Of a stretch of DNA of 64,000 nucleotides, positions 24,785-34,572 are shown one piece after another. Origin of the DNA: Glebionis coronaria (taxonomy: Eukaryota; Streptophyta; Magnoliopsida; Asterales; Asteraceae). Under the pieces are notes generated by a model that saw nothing but the letters and a program-made list of their open reading frames with translations, ran no database searches and was not told the origin of the DNA. The translations under genes were made by a program, and so were the position numbers. Positions within the stretch are counted from its first letter, which is position 1. Each line of letters starts with the position of its first letter. The stretch covers positions 868,001 to 932,000 of the forward strand of contig JANFOE010000057.1 of NCBI GenBank assembly GCA_025667525.1, in the 5' to 3' direction.

Positions 24785-26002
24785 TTAAGTTCCGAGTCCC
24801 GTGCGGTTGTGAACGGAAGTCGTTTGTCGTTGTGAATCGGGACTTAAACTGTTTTGTTCAAGTGCCATTTCTTGCAATTCATCAAATCTGATATGAATAG
24901 TCTCGACTATTAGTTTTGTTCTCTTGTTGTACACTCTGTATGCCTTAGACTGAGTTGCATATCCCACTAAAATGCATGCATCACCTTTCTCTTTCATCTT
25001 GTCCAGATTTTCACCATCTCGAATAATGTAACACGTACATCCAAAAACATGAAGGTGTTTGAGTGAAGGTTTGCGATCATTAATTATGTGATATGGTGTC
25101 TTTTCGTGTCTTGGGATAACTAAGGAGCGGTTTTGTGTGTAGCATGCGGTTGACACGGCTTCGGACCAAAAGTATAGTGGAAGTTTTGAAGCGGATAATA
25201 ATGTTCGAGCAGCCTCAACTAAAGTACGGTTTCGTCTTTCAACAACGCCGTTTTGTTCGGGTGTTCGAGCAATAGATGTTTCATGTTCAATTCCTTCAGC
25301 TTCAAAATAGTTTCTCAGTTTTGAATTCAAAAATTCAGTACCTCTGTCAGTACGAACCACTTTAACTTGAGCTTGAAGACCACGTTGTATCACTTTAAGG
25401 AAGTTGATGAGAACATCGGGTGTTTCATCCTTGGACCTCAAGAAGTGAGTCCATGTGTACCTTGAGTAGTCATCGACAATTACCATAACGTATTTCTTCC
25501 CATTGATACTTTGAACACGCATAGGACCACACAAATCTATATGAAGAAGATCTAACCGTCCTTTAGAGCTTGGTGTAGTCTTTGTTTTGAAACTACTCCG
25601 TTTAGCTTTACAAAGCTCACAAGAAGAACAAAGATGATCTTTGATGAATTTCAAGTTAGGAAGGCCTCGCACAATATCTTTCTTGGAAAGCAAGTTGATG
25701 GTGTCAAAGTTAAGATGAGATAAACGTTGATGCCATAACCAAGCTTGAGTCGTTGAAGCTTTAGCCATGAAACAGATTGGAGTTGAAGATGGATTCTTGT
25801 AGTGAAATAGTGTAGAGATCAGTACCCCGTGTTCCGATAAGTAAGTCATTCCCATCATAATCACGAACAAAACATGTCTTCTTTCTAAAAGCAACCTCCA
25901 AATCCGCATCATAGAATTGACCAACCGAGAAAAGATTATGATTGAGCCCTTCGACGTAGTAAACCCTTTTGATAGTGATATTCCCCTGAACCAAGTCTCC
26001 AT
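24785..26002 (-). CDS. copia-1 pol: integrase (GAG-pre-integrase zinc domain plus DDE core)
   Basis: A 405-codon frame. Residues about 1-75 are in the wrong phase (shadow of the protease end) and the real sequence joins near 25790. The zinc-binding domain is WHQRLSH with His 91 and His 96, and CSSCELC with Cys 125 and Cys 128. The catalytic core has Asp 156 in HIDLCGP, Asp 219 in RTDRGTEF and Glu 255 in NGVVERRN: the D,D35E spacing of retroviral-type integrases, which join element DNA ends to the host chromosome and make the 5-bp duplication. The tail holds HVFGCTCY and GYATQSKAYRVYN. All catalytic residues are intact. It ends at a TAA at 24785 that is in frame with the RT half. Confidence 0.9.
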   Translation of the reverse strand: METWFRGISLSKGFTTSKGSIIIFSRLVNSMMRIWRLLLERRHVLFVIMMGMTYLSEHGVLISTLFHYKNPSSTPICFMAKASTTQAWLWHQRLSHLNFDTINLLSKKDIVRGLPNLKFIKDHLCSSCELCKAKRSSFKTKTTPSSKGRLDLLHIDLCGPMRVQSINGKKYVMVIVDDYSRYTWTHFLRSKDETPDVLINFLKVIQRGLQAQVKVVRTDRGTEFLNSKLRNYFEAEGIEHETSIARTPEQNGVVERRNRTLVEAARTLLSASKLPLYFWSEAVSTACYTQNRSLVIPRHEKTPYHIINDRKPSLKHLHVFGCTCYIIRDGENLDKMKEKGDACILVGYATQSKAYRVYNKRTKLIVETIHIRFDELQEMALEQNSLSPDSQRQTTSVHNRTGLGT

Positions 26003-26174
26003 ATCCTAGGATCGGTGCAAATTGATCATTTCTGAATCGGACCGTACCCAGGAACTTCTCCACGAAGTTAATTAGAAGCTTGATATTCCCCGTCATGTGC
26101 TTCGTGCATCCGGAGTCCATTATGAAGAGAATTATTTCGATCACCTGCAGAAGAATTAGAACACGATGGAGCAT
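25761..26174 (-). pseudogene. copia-1 protease segment, out of phase with its neighbours
   Basis: The frame carries FIMDSGCTKHMTGN, the copia aspartic protease with its D-S-G catalytic triad; this enzyme cuts the polyprotein. GYGDLVQGNITI and VYYVEGLNHNLFSVGQF follow, the usual blocks between protease and integrase. It overlaps the upstream frame (26068-27996) and the downstream integrase frame (24785-26002) in different phases, so there is one frameshift near 26130 and another near 25800. The motif is intact but cannot be made as part of one polyprotein. Confidence 0.88.
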
Positions 26175-27996
26175 TTGCTAAATTGGATTCCATGTTAGTT
26201 GTGATTTCCGATTCATTAGTTTCCCTAGTTTCATCACTTAGAGGCACACTAACACTCGTAGTCACATTTTCTGTCCTAACCTTAGGCATCCATTTATATC
26301 CTGGAGGACATTGATTAGCAAACCACCATTTCCAAGGCTTGCTAGCAGACTCATATAATTCCCTAATTCTGCTTCTAGGGTTCTTAGTGGTGGAGTCTGA
26401 TGCAATACTTTTCTTAGGGGGGGTTGCACCAGAATGGTTCACTTTGCGTTTGGGTTTTCTAGCACTAATAGGCATCACAGTTTGCTTCTTAGTTCTAGTT
26501 TCTACGCCTTTGACATTATTCGAAACACACATAGCATGATTAACATTAGCACACTTTCCACATTTCACACAAACAAACTTAACTTTCATAGCATTCAAAG
26601 TCGAATCATTCAGATCGTCATTACACGCGATTACAGACGTTTTATTCTTAGAAACATTGAAAATCCTAGGGTGGTCTTCTACTTCCTTCATCTTCCATTG
26701 ACTTTTGTTTTGCCAGACCTTTTCATTCATGCGAGTGCTCTTAAGCTGGGGCCGGCTAACACTAGCAGTGGGGACTACTCCTGTAGTAAAAGACACACGT
26801 CTATTAGTGTTTCTAGAAGTCTGAGGTGATTGACTTTCTTTGTTTTGTGTGGGTTTAGTGGTCAATCTATACATCCCTGGTTTAACCACATTTGTGTTCT
26901 TAATGCTTTGTGATCGAATATTTGTTTTGGGAGTGTTTTGTGGTAACCTATCCTTCCCATCCGTCTTGGGGGCAAACGCAGGTTTTGCAAATGCAGAATT
27001 AGAAAAAACAGATGGTTTTCCCAAGACAGAGGGTCTATTCAATTTTTGAGCATTGGGTTGTCTTACAACAGGTTTCTTAACACTAGGTTCCACAATCTTC
27101 CCACCCATCTTAGCAATGAGTTTCTGCAACTCTGCTATCGCTCTGTCCCTGTCTTGTAACTGAGCTTTCAACCCTTTAATTTCCAAATTTTGTTCGTTCA
27201 TTTCTCGAAATGTTTGGGAAAGTTTTTCTTGCAATTTATTATCATGTGGAAAACTACCAACGTCTTTTTGCAAAGCAAGTTGAAGAGAATGACAATGTTT
27301 TTGAAGGAAATCAGTTTTGTGTTGAAGTAACTCAAAAGCCTTTTTATCAACATTTTCTTTATGTTTCGAAAGCTCAAGTTCAAGACGCTCACACTCTTTG
27401 ATTTTATCAAGATATTTGCATGCAACATCAGAATATTCATCGATATCAGCACAAGATTGAAGAGTAACACACAAAATATCTTTGGAGAGACATTCTTCTA
27501 AGAGTAGATCATATTCGTTTGAAAATTCTAATTTGTCATTTTGAAGGTCATCAATTTCGTTTTCAAGAGACTCAACATATTTCAAATCATCAAACATTTC
27601 AGACTGAATTAAATTTTCAAACTCAAGAACATGTTCTTTTATTATCTTCGTATTTGGTATTAAAAGTTCTTTCACAAGCATAGTTATGTCGTGAGGAATC
27701 TCGGTTTTCCATTTATCCTTTTGACGTTTCTCCCAATCGCTTGCAACAATTGATTGAACATTATTAACGTGGTGTTTAAGAAAACCAAGTATTTTTCTAC
27801 TTTTGCTTTTAGAAGCATCTAGAGGCAAATAGTTAATATATTTAAAAACATTAGTTTTCCTCTTAGTTGCAAAAGCTTTTTTCCATTGAATTCTTTTTTG
27901 TTTGCATTCTAAAAATAATTCCTCACGAGACTTCTGTTTTTGTGGAGTGAAAAGACCATAAAGACTGTTTTCATAAGCATAGTTATATGGTTTCAC
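26068..27996 (-). CDS. copia-1 gag extension / gag-protease linker (long open segment)
   Basis: A 642-codon frame. Residues about 90-300 are charged and heptad-like with many Lys/Glu/Leu, a predicted coiled coil. The following part is Lys/Pro/Ser/Asn-rich with a CVKCGKCANVNHAMC cysteine cluster (about residues 475-490). Near the end is KPWKWWFANQCPPGYKWMPK, which in this lineage precedes the protease. The last 25 codons are out of phase with the protease. Upstream it is out of frame with 28200-28847, so a frameshift or two lies at 28000-28200. A structural role in the particle is inferred. Confidence 0.75.
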   Translation of the reverse strand: MKPYNYAYENSLYGLFTPQKQKSREELFLECKQKRIQWKKAFATKRKTNVFKYINYLPLDASKSKSRKILGFLKHHVNNVQSIVASDWEKRQKDKWKTEIPHDITMLVKELLIPNTKIIKEHVLEFENLIQSEMFDDLKYVESLENEIDDLQNDKLEFSNEYDLLLEECLSKDILCVTLQSCADIDEYSDVACKYLDKIKECERLELELSKHKENVDKKAFELLQHKTDFLQKHCHSLQLALQKDVGSFPHDNKLQEKLSQTFREMNEQNLEIKGLKAQLQDRDRAIAELQKLIAKMGGKIVEPSVKKPVVRQPNAQKLNRPSVLGKPSVFSNSAFAKPAFAPKTDGKDRLPQNTPKTNIRSQSIKNTNVVKPGMYRLTTKPTQNKESQSPQTSRNTNRRVSFTTGVVPTASVSRPQLKSTRMNEKVWQNKSQWKMKEVEDHPRIFNVSKNKTSVIACNDDLNDSTLNAMKVKFVCVKCGKCANVNHAMCVSNNVKGVETRTKKQTVMPISARKPKRKVNHSGATPPKKSIASDSTTKNPRSRIRELYESASKPWKWWFANQCPPGYKWMPKVRTENVTTSVSVPLSDETRETNESEITTNMESNLANAPSCSNSSAGDRNNSLHNGLRMHEAHDGEYQASN

Positions 27997-28199
27997 AAAA
28001 TCTTTATTGACCGGTGATCTACTCTCCTCATCCCAAAGGGACGTCTCTTCACTATCGATGTTAGCTACTGGGCAGTCATTATCAGTCCTTTCGGACTAAT
28101 CAAGATATAAGTGAGGGTTCGCAACTTGAGCTTGTTCGAGGTACTTGGGGGTGGCAAAGCTAGGTTGACCCTTGAAAAACGACCGAGGTGCTATCATTC

Positions 28200-28847
28200 T
28201 TACGGTTTGAATAGAGTCATGTGTATTATAAACAACTTTTTCAAAAAATCGACTTGTTCTTCGAGATCCTTTACTTTTTCAGTATCTTTGCTTTGTCTAT
28301 TTTTGAAATCTTGTTTTAATGTTTCAACCTCTTGTTTCTTCTCGTCAAGAATTTTAGCAGAATCGGTGGTGTTCATAGAAATCCTCTGTTCAAGTTCATT
28401 AACTTTTGTTGTGGCAAGGTACGTTTTTTGATGTTCATCACTTAATAAAACATTAAATTGACGTTTTTCTTTAGTTAACAAAGCAAGAGCTTCATTGTAT
28501 TTATTTTCAAAATCGTCCTTTTTAACATTGATGACACGACTTTTATACCCCTCAAGCTCGTTGGTCTTTTGAAGAAGCTCAGCCCTATAACTATCAGTAG
28601 TCTCACTAGATTTTATAAGAGCGGCTTTGCATTCTTCAAAGTTTTGAGTGAGCGTTGCGTTTGCCTTCTTTAATTGCTTTTGATTCTTTCTATTTTCATT
28701 GACAGCTTTTTGTAAACTAGCAATTAAATTAGCAAGCGCGACACGCTCCTCGTCATCATACTCATTTACATGTTGATCATCCGCAAACTCATTATTGCAC
28801 ATGTCTGATGAATCGGGTGTGGTATTGCTATCAACCGTTTCCATCAT
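28200..28847 (-). pseudogene. copia-1 gag extension, coiled-coil part
   Basis: In frame with gag, separated from it by a single stop at 28884 and about a dozen codons. The 215 residues are almost entirely charged alpha-helical, heptad-type sequence (ANLIASLQKAVNENRKNQKQ and on), so a coiled coil. It ends HMTLFKP and then loses phase before the next segment. Sirevirus gag-pol proteins often have extra coiled-coil sequence after the zinc knuckle (family knowledge). Confidence 0.75.
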
Positions 28848-28883
28848 ACACGTGTCAGTAATTGTTGTTGGAAGATCACTATG

Positions 28884-30433
28884 CTAATGTGTATCACCAA
28901 ACACATTATATTCAGCATCATCTTGTACCTTATCAATTAGCTCGGTGTCAAAGATAGGACCATTGTCATCTTCAGTGATGTTAAGGACCTCATGAATCTT
29001 TGCCATGTATGAATAATGTGCCTCGAGTTCTTGGTCGGAGAGTTCATCATCTGTGTCGTCAAGCATTTCTCCTTCCTCAGCTGATAACTTGATTCTAGCT
29101 TCCATTTTCTTGCACAACAGCATCTTTTCCTTATGATAACCATAATCTTTAACCCTCTTTGGCTGCCTGCATTCCTTAGCCAAATGCCCAAAACCTATGC
29201 AGTTAAAACACTGAATCCCACTTTGTTGCACAACTTGAGTACCAACAGTTTCCCGATTTCCAACAACAGTAGCCACCCTCTGAGTATCATACTTAGGTTG
29301 TCGATCATACTTTGGAGGACTCGCAACACGTCTTCGTGTGTCATACCTTGGAGGACTCTGTGCATGGGTGTTCCTCGAGTTTGAAGATGTTCGAAGGTTG
29401 TTGTTGGTGGGTTTGTAGATTTTCTTATATTGCTTCATAATGAAAGCCATTTGTTGCTTGAATTCCCTATCCTTTTGAGCTATTTCTTCATCACTGTCTT
29501 CTTTGGATGATTGCTCAGGTGTGGGTGATGGTGCTCTTGCAACTTCTTTGCCTCGGGATCGTGTTGGAATATGTGACTTGGAGACAATGGATGATCGTGG
29601 TGATGATGATTGAGTAGAGTATGTCTTTGAAGTACGGGAGTGATAATCTGGGTAATGTTGAGTGGTAGACACCAAAGCAAGTGGATTGGAAATCTTTGCA
29701 ACTCGTTCAGCTCGAAGTTCATTTGCCTCATTTTGAAATTGTTTCAAGATGTCGAAGAGCTTGTGATATGAAACTTCGTCTAACTTTTGTTGTTGTTTCA
29801 CCAAGGTGACAAACCGTGTCCACTCTAGTTGAAGTTGTTGTAGAAATTGGACATTGACTTGCATGGTGGAAACTTGCAAGTTGTTTCGGGTCATATCATT
29901 CATCATCTTGTAGAATCGGGAGTAATAAGAATCAATTGATTCCCCATCCTTTGATGTAAACTTGCCAAAGTTCCAAAACATCTTAGTTTTCACATCTTGT
30001 TTGTTAAGTGATTCACCTTGTTGCAATCTTTCAATGGCCGTCCACATTTCTTGAGCAGTAGGACATGCGTCAACCGTAGAGTAAATTTCATCTCCAATGC
30101 CACTGAGAATTAAGTAGATTGCTTCCTTCTCTGCATCAAACCACGCACAATTCTCTGGGGTGAGGTCGGTCCTCTTTTCATCACGTTCATATGCGGGTTG
30201 TGCGTCACTTGTGTCTGTGGCTGGTACTGCAGGAACTTGAATCCTTGAGAGTTTATAGGGTCCTTCCAAAATGCATTGCCTTAAAGCATCACCGTTAGGT
30301 TTTGTGTCAAGGTAACGTATAAAAGGGATTGCCATTGATCATATCGACCCGACACAAGCATTGGTGGTCTTTCCTTGTTACCTGCCACCATTATGTTGTT
30401 GTTCGTCACACGATATTCGGCAGTAGAATCCAT
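28884..30433 (-). pseudogene. copia-1 gag with CCHC zinc knuckle
   Basis: The likely start is the ATG at 30433 (MDSTAEYRV). That frame loses phase about 40 codons in, near 30320, and continues as the 483-codon frame from 30335, so there is one single-base frameshift. The body holds the gag core of this family: FDAEKEAIYLILSGIGDEIY, MWTAIERLQQGESLNKQDVK and DSYYSRFYKMMND. A basic, Ser/Arg-rich region comes next, then one zinc knuckle CFNCIGFGHLAKEC (Cys 376, Cys 379, His 384, Cys 389 in the 483-codon frame) for RNA binding and packaging. It ends at a stop at 28884 that is in frame with the coiled-coil extension, so this stop is probably a mutation. Confidence 0.88.
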
Positions 30434-30757
30434 CTCAATATTCTCTGAAATGATGAATCGAATGTGGATCTTAAGTAGTTGTGTTGTGATTCTTTGGTTG
30501 TTGAGATTCCGAAAATTGCGATTTTTCTCAGCCCGACAATAAATTCCTCAGTCCGACAAAACGGTAGACCTAAAAATTTGTAATCACCAAATTTTGAAAT
30601 TGAGCTAGAAATGTCCTAAAACTAGTATGGAAAAAATTTGATTTTACTTGAACTAAAAATTTTAACTCTTTTTTTTAATCTTCGTGTAAACTACGTTCCG
30701 AAACTAGTCTAGATGGTGGCTAAATCTAAAAAATACTCAAACAAAATTTAGCTAAAC

Positions 30758-31215
30758 ATGTCATCGGAATGTCCATCGAAATGTGCCATCGGAATGTTGC
30801 TTAGATCGGAATGTCCTTTAGATCGCAATGTGCACCTGTCGGAATCCTTAGATCGGAATGTTCAGATCGCAATGTGTACCTATCGAAATCCCAGATCTGA
30901 ATATTCAGATCGCAATGTGTACCTATCGAAATCCCAGATCGGAATATTCAGATCGCAATGTGGCTGTCGCAATGTGGGCAGAGTAACGTTTCAAGATTGC
31001 CTTAAATCCGTCGCAATCCACGATCGCAATAACGATCGCAATAAGCGTCGGAATAAGGGGGCTATCGCAATACTGATCGCAAAGTAAAACGCTAGGGTTA
31101 TTGCGATCGAAACCGTACTTACCTTTTCCGAAATTGTAGCTGTCGCAATAAGGGACCTTTTTTCCAACTTTTTAGGCAACGATTTTAGCAACTTTTAGGC
31201 AACAAATTTAGCAAC
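30758..31215 (-). repeat. copia-1 leader repeat array (ATCGSAAT words) with a second short tandem repeat
   Basis: On the plus strand about twenty copies of an 8-10-bp word, mostly GATCGCAATG, GATCGGAATR or TATCGAAATC, lie between 30758 and 31150. One larger unit repeats exactly: 30861-30897 equals 30904-30940 (period 43). At about 31170-31220 comes a different tandem repeat built on TTTTAGGCAAC and TTTAGCAAC. All of it lies in the untranslated leader, between the primer-binding site and gag. Confidence 0.85.
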
Positions 31216-31503
31216 TTTTAGGCAACTAGATCGTGTTTTTAACCAAACCAAAACAACCAAATCTCTACAACAAGTATATAGAAGATTTGTAGCAAGATAT
31301 AGAACACGAAAAGCACAAAAAAAAATTGAATTCGGGAAAGAAAGAAGGATCAAATCAAATGAAAACTCAAAAACCAATCACAAAACTACCCCATGGCGAT
31401 TGATACCAATTGTTGTATATAGAAGATTGAATTCGGTAAATTGTAGTTGTCGCAGCGGAAGCGTGGTGGGCCCATAACCCACAGGTCCCAGGATCATAAC
31501 CTG

Positions 31504-31515
31504 GCTCTGATACAA
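31504..31515 (-). other. primer-binding site of copia-1
   Basis: The minus strand reads TTGTATCAGAGC, one mismatch from the initiator Met-tRNA site TGGTATCAGAGC, and lies 2 bp from the 5' LTR. Confidence 0.85.
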
Positions 31516-31517
31516 AT

Positions 31518-31917
31518 TGATTTCCCTAATATATGATAATATAGCACACGAATTTATGAAAGAAAGGAAGATATGAGATGAATTTTAGTGAGAGAAAGTA
31601 GAGAGAGAGAAAAGAGAGAGAAAATGGTTGGTGAAACTTGTGGAATATTATATTAGAAGAAAAATGAAATGACCAACTCCCTTCCTAACATGCTAGGAAG
31701 GGTTTATATAGCCTTTGCTTACATGTAGCTTAATGGGCTATATGATCATGGGTCGGGCTTTCCTTTTGGGCTTTGGTTACTTATTAATGAACCTTAGCTT
31801 AAAGTTAAGCCCGTAATACCACGACTAATATACTACCTATTACAACGTTCTAAAATACGATACATAATAAACATATGACCGAGCATTCTTGTTTGGCTCA
31901 ATATTTTGAGGCTAACA
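31518..31917 (-). repeat. 5' LTR of copia-1
   Basis: 400 bp, partner of 19663-20060. It carries the same GA-rich tract and ends GAGGCTAACA beside the duplication CCAAG. Confidence 0.92.
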
Positions 31918-33990
31918 CCAAGATAATACAAAACAGAGTTTGCGTTAGGTCCCCACTGAATCTCAACCCAAAAGTACATTTTTGCTCACATGACAGAATA
32001 ATAAAAGATTTTTAAGTTAAATAAGGGTGGAAAAACAAGTAGACCGCCAAGCCACAACAACTTCCATCCTCGCATGCTCCGCTGCGATCAATCTTGGTTA
32101 CCTGAAACACATGCTTAAAACCGTCAACACAAAGGTTGAGCGAATCTATAGGTTTATCAAATCATAAGTTGAACATAAGTATTAAAAACCAATCATGATC
32201 ATTCAATAGCATTGTCGGGCAAACAATCTATTATTCAAGGATATGAAAATTGTGTTTAAGCTCATGACACTATTCCGTTAACTCAATCACCCGCGTAATA
32301 ATTACCGGCGTGATTCAGATGAAACCAGTGCCCCTACTAAAGGTATTAGTTGCAATTATACCTTATCTCTTATCACAAATTATCCGTCCGCAGGGGGTAT
32401 CAACGTACTAGCCCTCGTCTCGGATAGGGTAGTCAACCCCATAGTAATATCACTTTGTATAAGCGGCCATTTCCCCCTTCGCAAGGGCAAGACAATAGTT
32501 AATAGTTCATGAAATTAGGGCCTTTTGCAACTAGGTACTCAACACAATTTCAAGGCAACATTCGGGTCCAACAATCATTCATGACTTATGTTCATTTTCA
32601 TGTAAATAGCATGCATCTCCCTCGCGGGTAAAAACATTTGAAATAAGTAAAGAGCGAGGCTATAGACTCACCTTATGTAGTAGTGGTAGTATTAGTAACT
32701 ACGGCGTAAACGAAATCGATCACCGACGATGAGGATGCCCCGGGAAATCAAATACAACACCTAATGAATAAACACGTAATGAATCAACACGTTCAAGTAC
32801 CTTCAAGTACTGTATGTACAAAATTAAGAACACTCAAGGTTCATATAAACTCACGCCAAAAATCCATACAAGTGATATTTACTAGACACGAGCCATTTTT
32901 ATACTTTATTAAAACTATTACTCATTTATAATTCTGCCGGTACATACCGAATGTACGGGCTGTTTTACCCCACTTAGACTACTCCTAAAAATCTGAGAAA
33001 ATTTGTAAAAATCACTTATAATCAGTAGAAACCCCATACCTAATTTCATAAAAAGTTTTCACTCCTAAGACCTTCTGCTCAACACATCTCTATACCTTAA
33101 AATTTTGGACAAATTTGCACCTTCCAAGTGCAACTCGACTTTGGCTTATTTAGTCAACTCAACTTGAAACACCAACTCCTAAACTTGAAAATATACTCTT
33201 TTGTACAGGTTTAGGACCAAAGAACAACTTCCAAACATTTTTAGAACTCTAGTTACAATCCTAGACATTCGACCTATATTTTGACAAAAACCCGTACCTT
33301 GTGATTTTCATCACCCGGTACGCCTCAAACTTTAAAATATCATAACTTTTGACTGGGATGACTTATAAGCTCAATTTTATACCAAAACGAAGTTATGACA
33401 AAGCTCTACAACTATATCTCATCATCTAGACCTGGACTTACACTTAAACCCAAGAAAATACCCCTAAAGTTTCTGATCTAAAAATACCTCTTTCAAAACC
33501 GTAAAAATCATCATTCCAACACTTCCCCATCCATCCTAGACCTATACCAACATCATTCATCCAATCTAACATCACCTAACTACTCCTAATCACTTGTATG
33601 ATCATCAATTTCAAAAACCCATTTGATGAAAACAACATGCAATTCAATTAACCCATTTAAAAACATCATAAACATGACTACAAACATAACCCACAATACA
33701 TAAACATCAAAATCATCAAGTCACCACCAAACCCATTTTGGCCGTGGGTTTGGTGTAGCCAAAACACCCAAGAAAACAGCCCCTTTAATTCGTTTTATTG
33801 ATGATTTAATATTAGAAACACATGAATTAAGCTTGTGTACCATTTAATTAGATCAAAACCCATTTTTTGAAAAATCATAAATTTTTGGAAAAATCAAATG
33901 GATGCATGTATGTTATGAGTGGATTAAAACACTTACAATGATGAAAGGAAGGTGGGTCTTTGATTAGATTCTTTAAAAACCCACTAAAAA

Positions 33991-34020
33991 TGGTGGTGGT
34001 GGTGGTGGTTGTGTGGTGGT
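33991..34020. repeat. TGG microsatellite in LTR D
   Basis: Six or more TGG/GTG units, also present but interrupted in the partner LTR near 42227-42257. Confidence 0.8.
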
Positions 34021-34556
34021 GGCCGGTGGCTAAAGGGGAGAAAGAGGGGAAACCCTAATTTTTTTTTGAAAGTGAAATGAAGTGTGTGCTTTGTTTGTTT
34101 ATTTTGTAAGGTTAGGAGGGACCAAAGTGAAATTATGGCTTTCTTTTGGCCTTAAATGGCAAACAAGTATTTAAAGAGCGGGATTATGACTAGTAGTCAA
34201 TTTTAAAATTTTACGGGAGTCGGGTTTAGTCCCGGCTACCTCAAAATACCTTTAAATGATTCAAACGCACACAAAACGATTATACATATGGTTCCGACTC
34301 GACTTAACACGTAATAAAAAATAAAAATTTCGAAAAACTCAAATATCGATCAATCGATAATAAAATGTAAGTTTTGGGCATTCGTCGGTATCGTAGTCGT
34401 TATCGGTTCTTCTTAAATCGTCAAACGTTAAATTACGACCGTAAACGTCGGTTTCAACTTAAACCGGCAAATATATAACAAACGAAATTTCTTAAAAATT
34501 TCAAAAATATACGTAAAATAGGATTAAATAATTGACGTTGTGTTTGGGGTATCACA

Positions 34557-34572
34557 TCCTCCACTCCTTAAG
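34557..34572 (-). other. polypurine tract of element D
   Basis: The minus strand reads TAAGGAGTGGAGGA directly before the 3' LTR. Confidence 0.6.

Larger units (their letters stand above)
19663..31917 (-). mobile_element. Ty1/copia element copia-1 (SIRE/Sirevirus-like), nearly complete
   Basis: It is 12,255 bp with LTRs of 398 and 400 bp (19663-20060 and 31518-31917), ending GAGGCTAACA, with a perfect CCAAG duplication. Order on the minus strand: 5' LTR, primer-binding site, a long leader with a repeat array, gag with a zinc knuckle, a coiled-coil-rich extension, protease, integrase, RT-RNase H, a 2.5-kb non-coding region with palindromic repeats, polypurine tract, 3' LTR. Protease-integrase-RT order defines copia. 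The long gag extension and the palindrome-rich region before the polypurine tract point to Sireviruses (known for that lineage). Roughly ten LTR differences suggest a young insertion. Confidence 0.93.
19495..34556 (-). repeat. 3' LTR of element D, split by copia-1
   Basis: Own sequence is 19495-19662 and 31923-34556. Copia-1 lies between two CCAAG copies (19658-19662 and 31918-31922). The intact partner at 39990-42792 reads through the site (near 40150-40158) with a single CCAAG, which proves the insertion. Confidence 0.92.

Noticed and set aside
26339..26829. Plus-strand frames across the copia gag extension
   Set aside because: Antisense shadows of the long minus-strand frame 26068-27996.
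30758..31215. Repeat array considered as CRISPR or satellite
   Set aside because: Units are 8-10 bp, irregularly spaced, within a plant retrotransposon leader. Not a CRISPR layout and too short for a satellite.
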